A stretch of DNA of 16,952 nt. It comes from Actinomycetota bacterium (GTDB taxonomy: Bacteria; Actinomycetota; Acidimicrobiia; Acidimicrobiales; Microtrichaceae). The stretch's first letter is position 1. Every line of letters starts with the position of its first letter. The stretch covers positions 1 through 16,952 of the forward strand of contig WLLG01000016.1 in the NCBI GenBank assembly GCA_009700815.1. Direction: 5' to 3'. Made by a program: the position numbers and the translations under genes. The notes below the pieces were generated by a model. The model was not told the origin of the DNA, did not search any database, and was given only the letters and a program-made list of their open reading frames with translations. Shown one piece after another: positions 7,718 through 15,678 of the stretch.

Positions 7718-9052
7718 GTGCAACGCTCATTTTGGGTCGAGACTCTCGGCTGCCCTAAGAATCAGGTCGACTCCGACAAGTTGACGTACACCATGCTCGC
7801 CGATGGCCTGCTAGCAGCGGACTCACCAGAAGAGGCTGATCTAGTCGTAGTGAACACCTGTGCCTTTATAGAAGAGGCACGGGAAGAGAGCGTGGCTACC
7901 ATCCTTGCGCTTGATGAGACGCGGCTCACGGATTCACAACTCGTGGTGACGGGTTGCATGGCTGAGCGCTACGGGGATGAGCTCGCTCTGGCACTGCCCG
8001 AGGTAGATGCCGTGTCAGGTTTCGGCGTGCCGATACATCTCGGCGTAAAGCCCGGAGGTGACGCTCTCTCGGCTACTGCGGAGAGTTTGCCACTGCTGGA
8101 TCTGCTCAATCTGCCTCGCCCAAAGTCAGAGTCTCCTTGGGCTTATGTCAAGGTTGCCGAAGGCTGCGATAAGGCCTGTGGCTTTTGTGCGATTCCCTCG
8201 TTCCGGGGTCCTCAGCGATCTCGATCCATCAATTCAATAGTTGATGAGGTCCAGCAGCTTGATGTGCGCGAGATCGTCCTGATTGCTCAAGACCTAGCGG
8301 CCTACGGCCGCGATCAGGGGGTTGGCGAGAAGCGAATTCTGAACCTACTCGAGGCAGTATCGGAACAAGTTGAGTGGGTTCGCCTTTTGTACCTCTACCC
8401 CTCAGAACTCACCGATCCGCTGATCGAGTTCATGGCGGCAAGCCCAGTGCCCTACTTCGACCTGTCCCTGCAGCATGTTTCGGCCCCGTTGGTTCGTCGC
8501 ATGCGTCGGTGGGGATCAGGCGAGAAGTACCTGAATCGCATCGAGCAGATTCGCAGCTTGCAGCCCAAGGCCACCTTTCGCTCTAACTTTATCGTTGGCT
8601 ATCCCGGCGAGACCGAAGCAGATCACGATCAGCTCTTGGAGTTTGTGCAAGCAGCGCAGTTGCACTGGTGCGGCTTCTTTGCCTACTCCCCAGAAGACGG
8701 AACCTATGCCGCCGACCTTGAGGACCGAGTGCCTGTCGAACTGATGAATGATCGCCTTGCAGAGCTTCGGGAACTGCAAGACGGCATCTCTGCAGCGATT
8801 CGGGATGCATGTATTGGTGAGGTACTAACAGTGCTTGTTGACGAGCCTGGAGTTGCTAGATCCTCTGCTGAAGCGCCCGAGATTGACGGAATCATTTTCG
8901 TAGATGAGTCACTCGCCGTTGGTGAGTTCCACAACGTCCTCGTGACCGATGCTCAGGGTCCAGATCTCTTTGCGGAACTGCTCCCTCATCAGGCTGATCA
9001 GCCAGACCAAGGGTCGCTCAAAGCTCAGTTGCCGGACCGTACACGTGGGTGA
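7718..9052 (+). CDS. rimO: Ribosomal protein S12 methylthiotransferase RimO
   Basis: RimO is a radical-SAM enzyme that adds a methylthio group to the beta-carbon of the conserved aspartate (Asp88 in E. coli) of ribosomal protein S12. The 444-residue protein has the three cysteines of the N-terminal UPF0004 cluster, Cys12 (LGCPKN), Cys48 (NTCAF) and Cys80 (TGCMAER). The radical-SAM triad is CDKACGFC (Cys150, Cys154, Cys157), so both 4Fe-4S clusters are intact. LGCPKNQVDSD favours RimO over its tRNA-modifying relative MiaB. A C-terminal TRAM domain lies at roughly 360-425, followed by a polar, Gln/Asp-rich tail of about 20 residues that overlaps the start of pgsA. The start is GTG, consistent with the conserved WVETLGCPKN being near the N-terminus. 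Confidence 0.95.
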   Translation: MQRSFWVETLGCPKNQVDSDKLTYTMLADGLLAADSPEEADLVVVNTCAFIEEAREESVATILALDETRLTDSQLVVTGCMAERYGDELALALPEVDAVSGFGVPIHLGVKPGGDALSATAESLPLLDLLNLPRPKSESPWAYVKVAEGCDKACGFCAIPSFRGPQRSRSINSIVDEVQQLDVREIVLIAQDLAAYGRDQGVGEKRILNLLEAVSEQVEWVRLLYLYPSELTDPLIEFMAASPVPYFDLSLQHVSAPLVRRMRRWGSGEKYLNRIEQIRSLQPKATFRSNFIVGYPGETEADHDQLLEFVQAAQLHWCGFFAYSPEDGTYAADLEDRVPVELMNDRLAELRELQDGISAAIRDACIGEVLTVLVDEPGVARSSAEAPEIDGIIFVDESLAVGEFHNVLVTDAQGPDLFAELLPHQADQPDQGSLKAQLPDRTRG

Positions 9053-9623
9053 AGCTGAACAGGAGAGGTCCTTTGGGCCGAGCGCCATACTCACTCCAGC
9101 GAATGCCATAACCATTGCTCGACTTCTGTTGGCCCCGGTGGCCTTCGTGATGATTGTTCGTCAAGAGTCAAGCTGGGCACTTTTTGTACTCTGGGTGGTT
9201 ATCACCACCACCGATAGCCTCGATGGCTACCTTGCCCGCAAGCAAGGCACCACCCGCTCTGGAGCGTTTCTTGATCCTTTGGCTGACAAGGTCCTGGCCC
9301 TTGGCGGTCTCTGGGCAATGGTTCTTGCGGGAAGATTCTGGTGGGTTCCGGTAGCGCTCATCACCCTCCGAGAAATTGTCATCTCTCTGTTCCGTTCGTA
9401 TTGGGGAAGGAAAGGGCGAGCTGTACAGGCCTCAAAAATTGCCAAGCTCAAGACGTTCCTGCAGTTCAACGCCGTGGCCTGGGTTGCGCTACCGCTCACC
9501 ACGAACATCCTCTGGATTGGCAACGGCTTTCTTTGGGCCGGGGTAGCAGTTGCATGGATCAGCGCTGTTCAGTACATCTCATCTGGCTCACGAGCAACCT
9601 CCTCGATGGACGCGTCCACATAG
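9045..9623 (+). CDS. pgsA: CDP-diacylglycerol-glycerol-3-phosphate phosphatidyltransferase
   Basis: A membrane enzyme of the CDP-alcohol phosphotransferase family that makes phosphatidylglycerol phosphate from CDP-diacylglycerol and glycerol-3-phosphate. Read from GTG 9045 it has 192 residues, typical for PgsA, beginning just before LTPANAITIARLLLAP. The signature DxxDGxxAR...GxxxDxxxD is complete: Asp57, Asp60, Gly61, Ala64, Arg65, Gly73, Asp77 and Asp81, with seven residues between the AR and the G. Several hydrophobic segments follow. The frame runs back to ATG 8949 inside rimO, but that would add 32 residues unlike the family, so I prefer GTG 9045, which overlaps the rimO end by eight bases. 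The rimO-pgsA-cinA order is standard in Actinobacteria. Another CDP-alcohol acceptor is possible, but PgsA fits length and context best. Start confidence is moderate. Confidence 0.88.
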   Translation: MGEAEQERSFGPSAILTPANAITIARLLLAPVAFVMIVRQESSWALFVLWVVITTTDSLDGYLARKQGTTRSGAFLDPLADKVLALGGLWAMVLAGRFWWVPVALITLREIVISLFRSYWGRKGRAVQASKIAKLKTFLQFNAVAWVALPLTTNILWIGNGFLWAGVAVAWISAVQYISSGSRATSSMDAST

Positions 9624-9638
9624 GGGGATCCTGCCGGT

Positions 9639-9644
9639 TAGCGT
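9639..9644 (+). promoter_or_regulatory. Putative -10 box (TAGCGT) for the cinA-rarA unit
   Basis: TAGCGT lies six bases before the cinA ATG at 9651, the leaderless spacing also seen before the SMP-30 gene. No Shine-Dalgarno is present in the 27-base gap after pgsA. Confidence 0.4.
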
Positions 9645-9650
9645 GATGTC

Positions 9651-10940
9651 ATGCGCACTGAAGTCGTTGCAATTGGAACCGAACTGCTACTTGGGCAGAT
9701 TACAGACACCAACTCATCTTGGATCGGGGAGCAACTCGCTCTAGTGGGGATCGATTCCTTCTATCAAACCAAGGTCGGGGACAACCTTGACCGGATGGTA
9801 GCTACCCTCTCACTCGCACTTGACCGAAGTGATGCCGTGATCTGCTGCGGAGGCCTCGGGCCGACCCAAGACGACATCACTCGAGCGGCCATCGCTCGGG
9901 TCATGGGTGTAGATCTTGTTCCAGATGAGCAAATGGAAGAGCACATCGCCACCATGTTTCAATCACGTGGTAGGCGAATGCCGATGAACAATCTCTTACA
10001 AGCTGAACTACCCGTCGGGGCAAGCTTCATCGCAGAACAGCCAGGTACAGCGCCCGGGTTGGTGTGTCCCGTTGAGTGGACTGACTCAAACTCATTGGTG
10101 ACATCCAAGGTGATCTACGCCGTGCCGGGAGTCCCCTGGGAAATGAAAGAAATGATGCTCGGGACGATCTTGCCGGATCTTCAGCAGCGCGCAGGTATCT
10201 CGGCGGTGATTGCAAGCCGTACCCTGCGGACTTGGGGGGAGTCTGAATCTGCCCTCGCCGAGATCCTTCACGATCGAATCGGCGAACTCGACGCTATTGG
10301 AAACCCCACCCTTGCATTCTTGGCATCTGGAATGGAGGGCCTCAAGGTGCGGATCACGGCCAAGGACGAGACCCGAGAATTAGTGGATGCTGCGTTAGCC
10401 GCGGAAGAGGTAATCGTGAGAGACCTTCTGGGTGACCTGATATTCGGTGTCGATGACGACACCATGGAGTCGGTAGTGCTGGGCATGCTGAAGGAGCGCA
10501 ACCTGACGCTAGGAGTGGCTGAGTCGCTGACTGGCGGAATGATTGGTTCCAGAATCAGCTCGGTACCGGGTGCAAGCCAAGTGTTTCAGGGGTCAATTGT
10601 CTCCTACGCGTCCGAAGTGAAGTTCGATCTTTTGGGAGTGCCCGTAGGTCCAGTCATCTCTGAACTCGCTGCGCTCGCAATGGCCCTCGGGGCTCAGAAG
10701 GCTCTGTCAGCCGACGTTGCAATCTCTGCAACAGGGGTTGCAGGACCCGACAGCGCAGAAGGACATAAACCCGGAACCGTCTGTGTGGCAGTTGTTATTG
10801 GTGACCCAGAAACAACAGGTTCCACCTTCACGCAGCAACTTCAACTTCCTGGAGGCCGAACCCAAGTCCGAGAGTTCACGGTGATTACGTTGCTTGGCAT
10901 TCTTCGTCACGAATTGATCCGCAGGGATGCCTCAGCTTGA
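9651..10940 (+). CDS. cinA: CinA: two-domain competence/damage-inducible protein with nicotinamide-nucleotide amidase
   Basis: A 429-residue, full-length CinA. Residues 1-170 form a MoaB/MogA-like (MoCF) domain, with ELLLGQITDTNS near the start and GGLGPTQDDITR at 67-78; in characterised relatives this domain has ADP-ribose pyrophosphatase activity. Residues about 275-425 are the PncC domain, which converts nicotinamide mononucleotide to nicotinate mononucleotide in NAD recycling; its motifs VAESLTGG (289-296) and ATGVAGPD (360-367) are visible. No part is missing. In many Actinobacteria the cinA next to pgsA encodes only the short PncC domain, so the long form here is notable. The TGA stop overlaps the rarA ATG by one base. 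A role in DNA uptake is not implied by the name. Confidence 0.94.
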   Translation: MRTEVVAIGTELLLGQITDTNSSWIGEQLALVGIDSFYQTKVGDNLDRMVATLSLALDRSDAVICCGGLGPTQDDITRAAIARVMGVDLVPDEQMEEHIATMFQSRGRRMPMNNLLQAELPVGASFIAEQPGTAPGLVCPVEWTDSNSLVTSKVIYAVPGVPWEMKEMMLGTILPDLQQRAGISAVIASRTLRTWGESESALAEILHDRIGELDAIGNPTLAFLASGMEGLKVRITAKDETRELVDAALAAEEVIVRDLLGDLIFGVDDDTMESVVLGMLKERNLTLGVAESLTGGMIGSRISSVPGASQVFQGSIVSYASEVKFDLLGVPVGPVISELAALAMALGAQKALSADVAISATGVAGPDSAEGHKPGTVCVAVVIGDPETTGSTFTQQLQLPGGRTQVREFTVITLLGILRHELIRRDASA

Positions 10941-12331
10941 TGGGACCAAGCGCCGGTTCTACGGGTTCGGGTTCCTCACAGCTGAGAGGCTCAAACGATC
11001 TGTTTTCTGCAGCCGCTGAACAGCACCTCCGTTCCGCAGGCCCAATGGCGGATCGTCTCCGCCCAACAACCCTTGCGGAAGTCGTTGGCCAAGAACACCT
11101 TCTAGGCAAGGGGAAACCCCTGAGGGCGCTTGTAGACGCTGATCGTCTGAGCTCAGTCATTTTGTGGGGTCCACCCGGAACCGGTAAGACCACGATTGCA
11201 AGGCTTATAGCTCAGGCATCCTCCAAGGAGTTCATTCCGCTGTCGGCGGTTACTGCCACGGTGAAGGATATACGTGAGGTCTCAGCTGCGGCTCAAGAGC
11301 GACTCGGCGCTCGTGGACTCGGAACCATTCTGTTTCTCGATGAGATCCACCGGTTCACGAAGGCTCAACAAGATGCGCTGCTTCCTGCAGTAGAGACAGG
11401 GCTACTCGTGCTCATAGGGGCGACAACAGAGAACCCCTACTTTGAAGTCAACCCTCCGCTCATGAGTCGCTCGACGCTCTTTCGCCTGCGAGTCCTCGAC
11501 CCCGAGGCGCTTCGGCAATTGGCGCGTCGAGCCCTGGATTCTGAACAGGCTTCAGCAGATTCTGATGCCGTGGATCACTTGGTAGATCGCTCGGGTGGGG
11601 ATGGACGCCACCTGCTCACAAGTTTGGAGGTAGCCCTTGCACTGGCATCCACCCGGGACCCATCCGAGTCCTCGGTGCGTGTCGTATTAGAGGATGCTGA
11701 GGGTGCTCTCGGTGCCTCGGCTGTTCGCTACGGCCAAGATGATCACTACGACGTTATATCGGCCTTCATCAAGTCCATTCGTGGTTCGGATCCAGATGCG
11801 GCGCTGCATTGGCTGGCACGAATGCTCGCAGCAGGTGAGGATGCCCGGTTCATTGCGCGCCGGTTAGTAATAGCGGCCTCTGAGGATGTTGGAATGGCTG
11901 ATCCGTTCGCACTCCTCATCGCAAATGCCGCTGCCCAGGCAGTTGAGTTTGTGGGACTGCCAGAGGCTCGGATCAATTTGGCACAGGCGACTGTGCACCT
12001 TGCCCTGGCCCCCAAGTCGAACTCGGCCTATCAGGGGCTGTTGGCTGCTGCAGCAGAAGTCGAAACTTCGGTTATTGGAGAGGTTCCACCGCACCTTCGT
12101 GACGGGCATTATCAAGGGGCGCAACACCTTGGTCACGGTACTGACTATCGCACCCCACATGGGGATCCAAGGGGGTGGATTGAACAGCAGTACTTGCCCG
12201 AGGAACTGTCGGATTCGAGCTATTACGTTCCAACTGCGAACGGGGCCGAGGGTCGACTCGTTGAACGCTGGCGTGAGCGACGGGGAGACATCCCTAAATC
12301 GGACCCGGCCAGCGACAAGAATATGAGTTGA
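10940..12331 (+). CDS. rarA: Replication-associated recombination protein A (MgsA/RarA AAA+ ATPase)
   Basis: RarA is a clamp-loader-like AAA+ ATPase that acts at stalled replication forks. The protein has 463 residues from ATG 10940. It contains Walker A GPPGTGKT (77-84), Walker B LFLDEIHRF (131-139) and the sensor-1 region GATTENPYFEVNPPLMSR (160-177). The C-terminal helical tetramerisation region includes EDVGMADPFAL and APKSNSAYQGL. Family homology begins at NDLFSAAAEQ, so about 18 Gly/Ser-rich residues precede it; no later start codon is available, so they are probably real. A TTG directly before the ATG is also in frame, but ATG is favoured. It follows cinA by a one-base overlap and is likely translated with it. 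In many Actinobacteria rarA lies near the DUF948-alaS block rather than after cinA. Confidence 0.95.
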   Translation: MGPSAGSTGSGSSQLRGSNDLFSAAAEQHLRSAGPMADRLRPTTLAEVVGQEHLLGKGKPLRALVDADRLSSVILWGPPGTGKTTIARLIAQASSKEFIPLSAVTATVKDIREVSAAAQERLGARGLGTILFLDEIHRFTKAQQDALLPAVETGLLVLIGATTENPYFEVNPPLMSRSTLFRLRVLDPEALRQLARRALDSEQASADSDAVDHLVDRSGGDGRHLLTSLEVALALASTRDPSESSVRVVLEDAEGALGASAVRYGQDDHYDVISAFIKSIRGSDPDAALHWLARMLAAGEDARFIARRLVIAASEDVGMADPFALLIANAAAQAVEFVGLPEARINLAQATVHLALAPKSNSAYQGLLAAAAEVETSVIGEVPPHLRDGHYQGAQHLGHGTDYRTPHGDPRGWIEQQYLPEELSDSSYYVPTANGAEGRLVERWRERRGDIPKSDPASDKNMS

Positions 12332-12732
12332 TGTCAGCTGTCGATCTTGTGACCCTTCTGTGCGGACTGCTCGCTATGTGTTTTGCCGCGTCGCTTGCAG
12401 TCCTAGCAGGTCGTGTTCTTCGCAGTGTCCAAGCTCTCAACGCAGCAACCGAGTTGTTCCTCGCCGAGGCAGTGCCTGCAGTGCAAGAGCTTCGTGAGGC
12501 CGCCGGCCGAGCAAGTTCCGAGGTTGATCGCATCGACGACCTACTCGAAGTGGCCGGCGCCATTGGCGATCGGGTCGATTCCGCAACCGAAGCTACTTAT
12601 CGTGCGCTCACCTCTCCGGTGATCAAAAGCGTTGCGCTCGCTTCTGGCACCAGGCGCGCTGCTAGACGGTTGCGAGGCCGCAGTGCCACAAACAACGAGA
12701 TGGTTCGTGCAGGCTCTGGAAGGGGTTCTTGA
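12331..12732 (+). CDS. DUF948-family small membrane protein
   Basis: A 133-residue protein of unknown function. One hydrophobic helix spans about residues 5-27. It is followed by a helical, probably coiled-coil stretch (28-85) rich in Ala, Glu and Leu, then the segment SPVIKSVALASGTRRA, which I recognise from actinobacterial DUF948 proteins, and a basic tail ending in low-complexity Gly/Ser/Arg. This suggests a membrane-tethered protein with most of its mass on one side, perhaps cytoplasmic given the basic tail. ATG 12331 overlaps the rarA stop by one base; an in-frame TTG just before it is the alternative start. Its place between rarA and a DUF6167 gene ahead of alaS matches the order in Actinomycetes, except that rpsD, often nearby, is absent here. 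Confidence 0.8.
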   Translation: MSAVDLVTLLCGLLAMCFAASLAVLAGRVLRSVQALNAATELFLAEAVPAVQELREAAGRASSEVDRIDDLLEVAGAIGDRVDSATEATYRALTSPVIKSVALASGTRRAARRLRGRSATNNEMVRAGSGRGS

Positions 12733-13037
12733 TGAGGCGTATTTTTTGGTTGGGCGTAGGAGTGGTAGCCGGTGCTTCAGGGACAATCTGGGCTGAGCGC
12801 AAGGTGCGTACTCAACTCGACTCCCTACAGCCCGATCACTTAGTCGTCGTGGCACAAAAGCGCGCCACCTCGTTGGGCCGTCAGTTACTAGACGCAGCCT
12901 TAGAAGGCCGATCAGCAATGCAAGACCGAGAGGCAGAGCTTCGCGATCAGTACCACAGCCCTCTAGTTTCGGAGTTCCCTCGGGATGTTGTAGATATCTC
13001 TGCACGCCGGGTGACCGAGTCCCGTTCCTATCGCTGA
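12732..13037 (+). CDS. DUF6167-like small membrane protein
   Basis: A 101-residue protein of unknown function starting MRRIFWLGVGVVAGASG, one hydrophobic N-terminal helix (about 3-20). The rest is soluble and charged, with VAQKRATSLGRQLLDAALEGRS and QDREAELRDQ forming likely amphipathic helices. The arrangement (FW-rich helix, then a REAEL segment) is that of DUF6167 proteins seen upstream of alaS in Actinomycetes; the name is from recall of that family, not a search. A purine-rich GGAAGGGG at 12718-12725 serves as ribosome site, and the ATG shares one base with the DUF948 stop. The two small membrane proteins are therefore tightly coupled and may work together. A 40-base gap holding the alaS promoter follows. 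Confidence 0.7.
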   Translation: MRRIFWLGVGVVAGASGTIWAERKVRTQLDSLQPDHLVVVAQKRATSLGRQLLDAALEGRSAMQDREAELRDQYHSPLVSEFPRDVVDISARRVTESRSYR

Positions 13038-13062
13038 CTGTTAGCGGCAGCGGTTGCCCCGA

Positions 13063-13068
13063 TAGTGT
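13063..13068 (+). promoter_or_regulatory. Putative -10 box (TAGTGT) for alaS-ruvX-mltG
   Basis: TAGTGT lies nine bases before the alaS ATG at 13078, in the only gap of this region. No Shine-Dalgarno precedes the ATG. I see no T-box or other leader structure. Confidence 0.4.
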
Positions 13069-13077
13069 GGGCGAGTC

Positions 13078-15678
13078 ATGTCTGCCACTCCGCCACGCCC
13101 TCTGACTGCGAACGAACTTCGTTCGAAGTGGAATGAATTCTTTGTTGCGCGCGCCCACACACCTGTCCGCTCCGGCAGCCTGATTCCAACGCACCCTTCG
13201 GCTCCGATGTTTACGAACTCAGGGATGATGCCCTTTGTCCCGTACTTCTTGGGCGAGGAGACAGCCCCGTACGAGCCTCCACGTGCGGTGTCCATACAGA
13301 AATGCGTGCGAGCGGGTGGCAAGCACAACGACCTTGATGCCATCGGCCGCTCTCCCCGGCACCTTTCGTTCTTCGAGATGCTCGGAAATTTCAGCTTCGG
13401 TGACTACTTCAAGGCTCAGGCAATCCCGTGGGCTTGGGAGTTCGTGACCGAGGTACTTGGCGTGGACGGGGACCGCTTGTGGGTGACTTGTCATGTCACT
13501 GACGATGAGGCCGAGGGAATCTGGGCAGATGTCGTCGGTGTGCCCCGTGACAGAATACAAAGGCTCGATAAAGATAATTTCTGGGAGATGGGCGAAACCG
13601 GCCCGTGCGGTCCTTCGACCGAGATCTTCTTTGACTTCGGCCCTGAGCATGGTCCCGATGGGGGACCGGCGAACGAACTTGCCGAGCATCGGTTTGTCGA
13701 GATTTGGAACCTAGTCTTTACCCAGTATTTTCGAGGTGAGTCTGGTGAACTGACTGACCTCCCCACGCGCAATGTTGATACAGGTGCCGGAATGGAGCGT
13801 ATTCTTGCCGTGCTTCAGGGCAGCGCTTCGCTGTATACCGCTGATGTTCTTGCTGGCCTAGTGCAGCGGGCTGAACAGGTGACTTCGCACAAGATTGGCG
13901 AGTCAGAGATCACAGATATTGGCCTTCGCCTTCTGGCAGATCACACCAGAGCTGCGGCGTTCTTGGTATCAGATGGGGTGCTTCCGTCAAATGAGGATCG
14001 CGGCTACGTGCTTCGCCGAATTATTCGGCGTGCTGTTCGATTTGGCTACATGCTCGGCGTCGAAAAGATGATCATGGCACCGCTGGTTGAGCGCTGCGTA
14101 GAAATCATGGGGGAGGCGTATCCCGAGTTAGTCACGCAACAAGATGCGTTGACCGAAATAATCGGCCGGGAAGAGGCGAACTTTCGCCAGACTCTGGCAC
14201 GCGGTTCTGTCCTACTCGACTCTGAATTGGCAGGGGTGGCGCCCGGCGGTCAACTCGATGGGCGAGTCGCTTTTGAGTTACATGACACCTTTGGATTCCC
14301 TCTTGAGGTCACTCGAGAGATGGCCGAGCTGCAGGGCCTAGAGGTCGATGTTGATGAGTTTGATCTGGCGATGACAGAGCAGCGAGAGCGCTCACGTGCT
14401 GCCGGCAAAAAGACTGGCGTTGCTACGGGTAAACAAGTTGAGGCCGAACGCGCTGTTCTGGCGGCTTCGGGACCAACGGTGTTCACAGGTCGAGAAGAGG
14501 TCACCACAACTGCAACTGTGCTGGCAGTAATCGGCGAAGCAGTGTTTTTGGATAGGTCGCCGTTTTACGCCGAGTCAGGTGGGCAGATAGGTGACACCGG
14601 CAGCATTACATCCGATACAGGCACTCTTGAGGTGGTTGCGACGACGTATGCGATTCCTGGAGTGCTTCACCGACATCAATTCCAGGTGATCCAAGGTGAG
14701 GTCAACCCGGGCCAACAGGTGGTTGCGACTATTGACGATGAGCGTCGCTCTGCAATTCGGCGCAACCATACGGCCACTCACCTGTTGCATTGGGCTCTGC
14801 GAGAAGTCCTCGGCCAGCAGGTTAAGCAGCAGGGTTCCTCTGTTGATGCTGATCGATTGCGATTCGATTTCTCTCACCATGGCGCAGTTACCGCTGAGGA
14901 GCTTGAGCGGATCGAGCAGCTTGCTAACGCTCAGGTGCTCTCCAACGGTGCTGTGCGGCACTTCGAGACAACGATGGACGAAGCTGTCGAGCTTGGGGCG
15001 CTCGCATTTTTTGGGGACAAGTACGGCGAGAGAGTTCGCGTCTTGCAAGCGGGGGATCAGAGCGTGGAACTCTGCGGAGGAACTCACGTTTCGGCACTTG
15101 GAAACATCGGTCTGATCCGGATTACTTCAGAAGGTTCGATTGGGTCCAACGTTCGCCGGCTCGAAGCAGTAACCGGCTATGCAACAGCGGCTCGGCTGCG
15201 GCATCAAGAGCAAACCCTGCAATCGGCAGCGGAATTGTTGGGCGTCGCTGCAGATGCCGTCCTTGAGGGAGTCAGCAAGAAGCTCGCAGATGTGAAGTCG
15301 CTTCGCGAGGAACTCAAAGTTGCAAGACAACAGCTTGCGGGAAGTCAGTCAGAGGATCTGGTGGCAGCGGCGGTTGATGGGGTGGTCATCGCCGAAGTAT
15401 CGGCAGAGAGCAGGGAAGAACTTCGTGATTTGGCTGTTGCGATTCGCGACAAGCCAGGCATTTCCGCAGTAATCCTTGCAACCTCCCCGGGCGGAAAAGG
15501 TGTTGCGTTCGTAGCGGCTGTGAGTCAGGAGAGCGGCCTGAATGCTGGCGAACTGATAGCAGATGCCGTCAAGATTGTGGGCGGCGGGGGTGGCAAGGGG
15601 GCTGAGCTAGCGGCTGCTGGCGGTCGGCATCCGGAGAAGATCACAGAGGCTCTTGATCAGGTCCGAACCCTATTCTGA
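13078..15678 (+). CDS. alaS: Alanine-tRNA ligase
   Basis: AlaRS charges tRNA-Ala and hydrolyses mischarged Ser- or Gly-tRNA-Ala. The 866-residue length is typical. The class II catalytic core takes up the first 250 or so residues, with FTNSGMMPFVPYFLG near 45-59, KHNDLDAIGRSPRHLSFFEM near 82-101 and MGETGPCGPSTE at 171-182. The editing domain has all four zinc-ligand positions, His564 and His568 (HTATH) plus Cys666 and His670 (CGGTH), and GGQIGDTG upstream. A coiled-coil stretch near 710-760 leads to the DHHA1-type C-Ala domain, which ends in a glycine-rich GGGGGGKGAELAAAGG. The enzyme looks complete and functional. Its TGA overlaps the ruvX ATG by one base. Confidence 0.98.
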   Translation: MSATPPRPLTANELRSKWNEFFVARAHTPVRSGSLIPTHPSAPMFTNSGMMPFVPYFLGEETAPYEPPRAVSIQKCVRAGGKHNDLDAIGRSPRHLSFFEMLGNFSFGDYFKAQAIPWAWEFVTEVLGVDGDRLWVTCHVTDDEAEGIWADVVGVPRDRIQRLDKDNFWEMGETGPCGPSTEIFFDFGPEHGPDGGPANELAEHRFVEIWNLVFTQYFRGESGELTDLPTRNVDTGAGMERILAVLQGSASLYTADVLAGLVQRAEQVTSHKIGESEITDIGLRLLADHTRAAAFLVSDGVLPSNEDRGYVLRRIIRRAVRFGYMLGVEKMIMAPLVERCVEIMGEAYPELVTQQDALTEIIGREEANFRQTLARGSVLLDSELAGVAPGGQLDGRVAFELHDTFGFPLEVTREMAELQGLEVDVDEFDLAMTEQRERSRAAGKKTGVATGKQVEAERAVLAASGPTVFTGREEVTTTATVLAVIGEAVFLDRSPFYAESGGQIGDTGSITSDTGTLEVVATTYAIPGVLHRHQFQVIQGEVNPGQQVVATIDDERRSAIRRNHTATHLLHWALREVLGQQVKQQGSSVDADRLRFDFSHHGAVTAEELERIEQLANAQVLSNGAVRHFETTMDEAVELGALAFFGDKYGERVRVLQAGDQSVELCGGTHVSALGNIGLIRITSEGSIGSNVRRLEAVTGYATAARLRHQEQTLQSAAELLGVAADAVLEGVSKKLADVKSLREELKVARQQLAGSQSEDLVAAAVDGVVIAEVSAESREELRDLAVAIRDKPGISAVILATSPGGKGVAFVAAVSQESGLNAGELIADAVKIVGGGGGKGAELAAAGGRHPEKITEALDQVRTLF

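Noticed and set aside
8949..9044. pgsA beginning at ATG 8949
   Set aside because: It would overlap rimO by 104 bases and add residues without PgsA resemblance.
12541..13194. A 217-codon open frame on the minus strand opposite DUF948, DUF6167 and the alaS start
   Set aside because: It is antisense to three well-supported genes, its translation is Arg/Pro/Ser-rich with no recognisable motif, and long antisense frames are common at this base composition.
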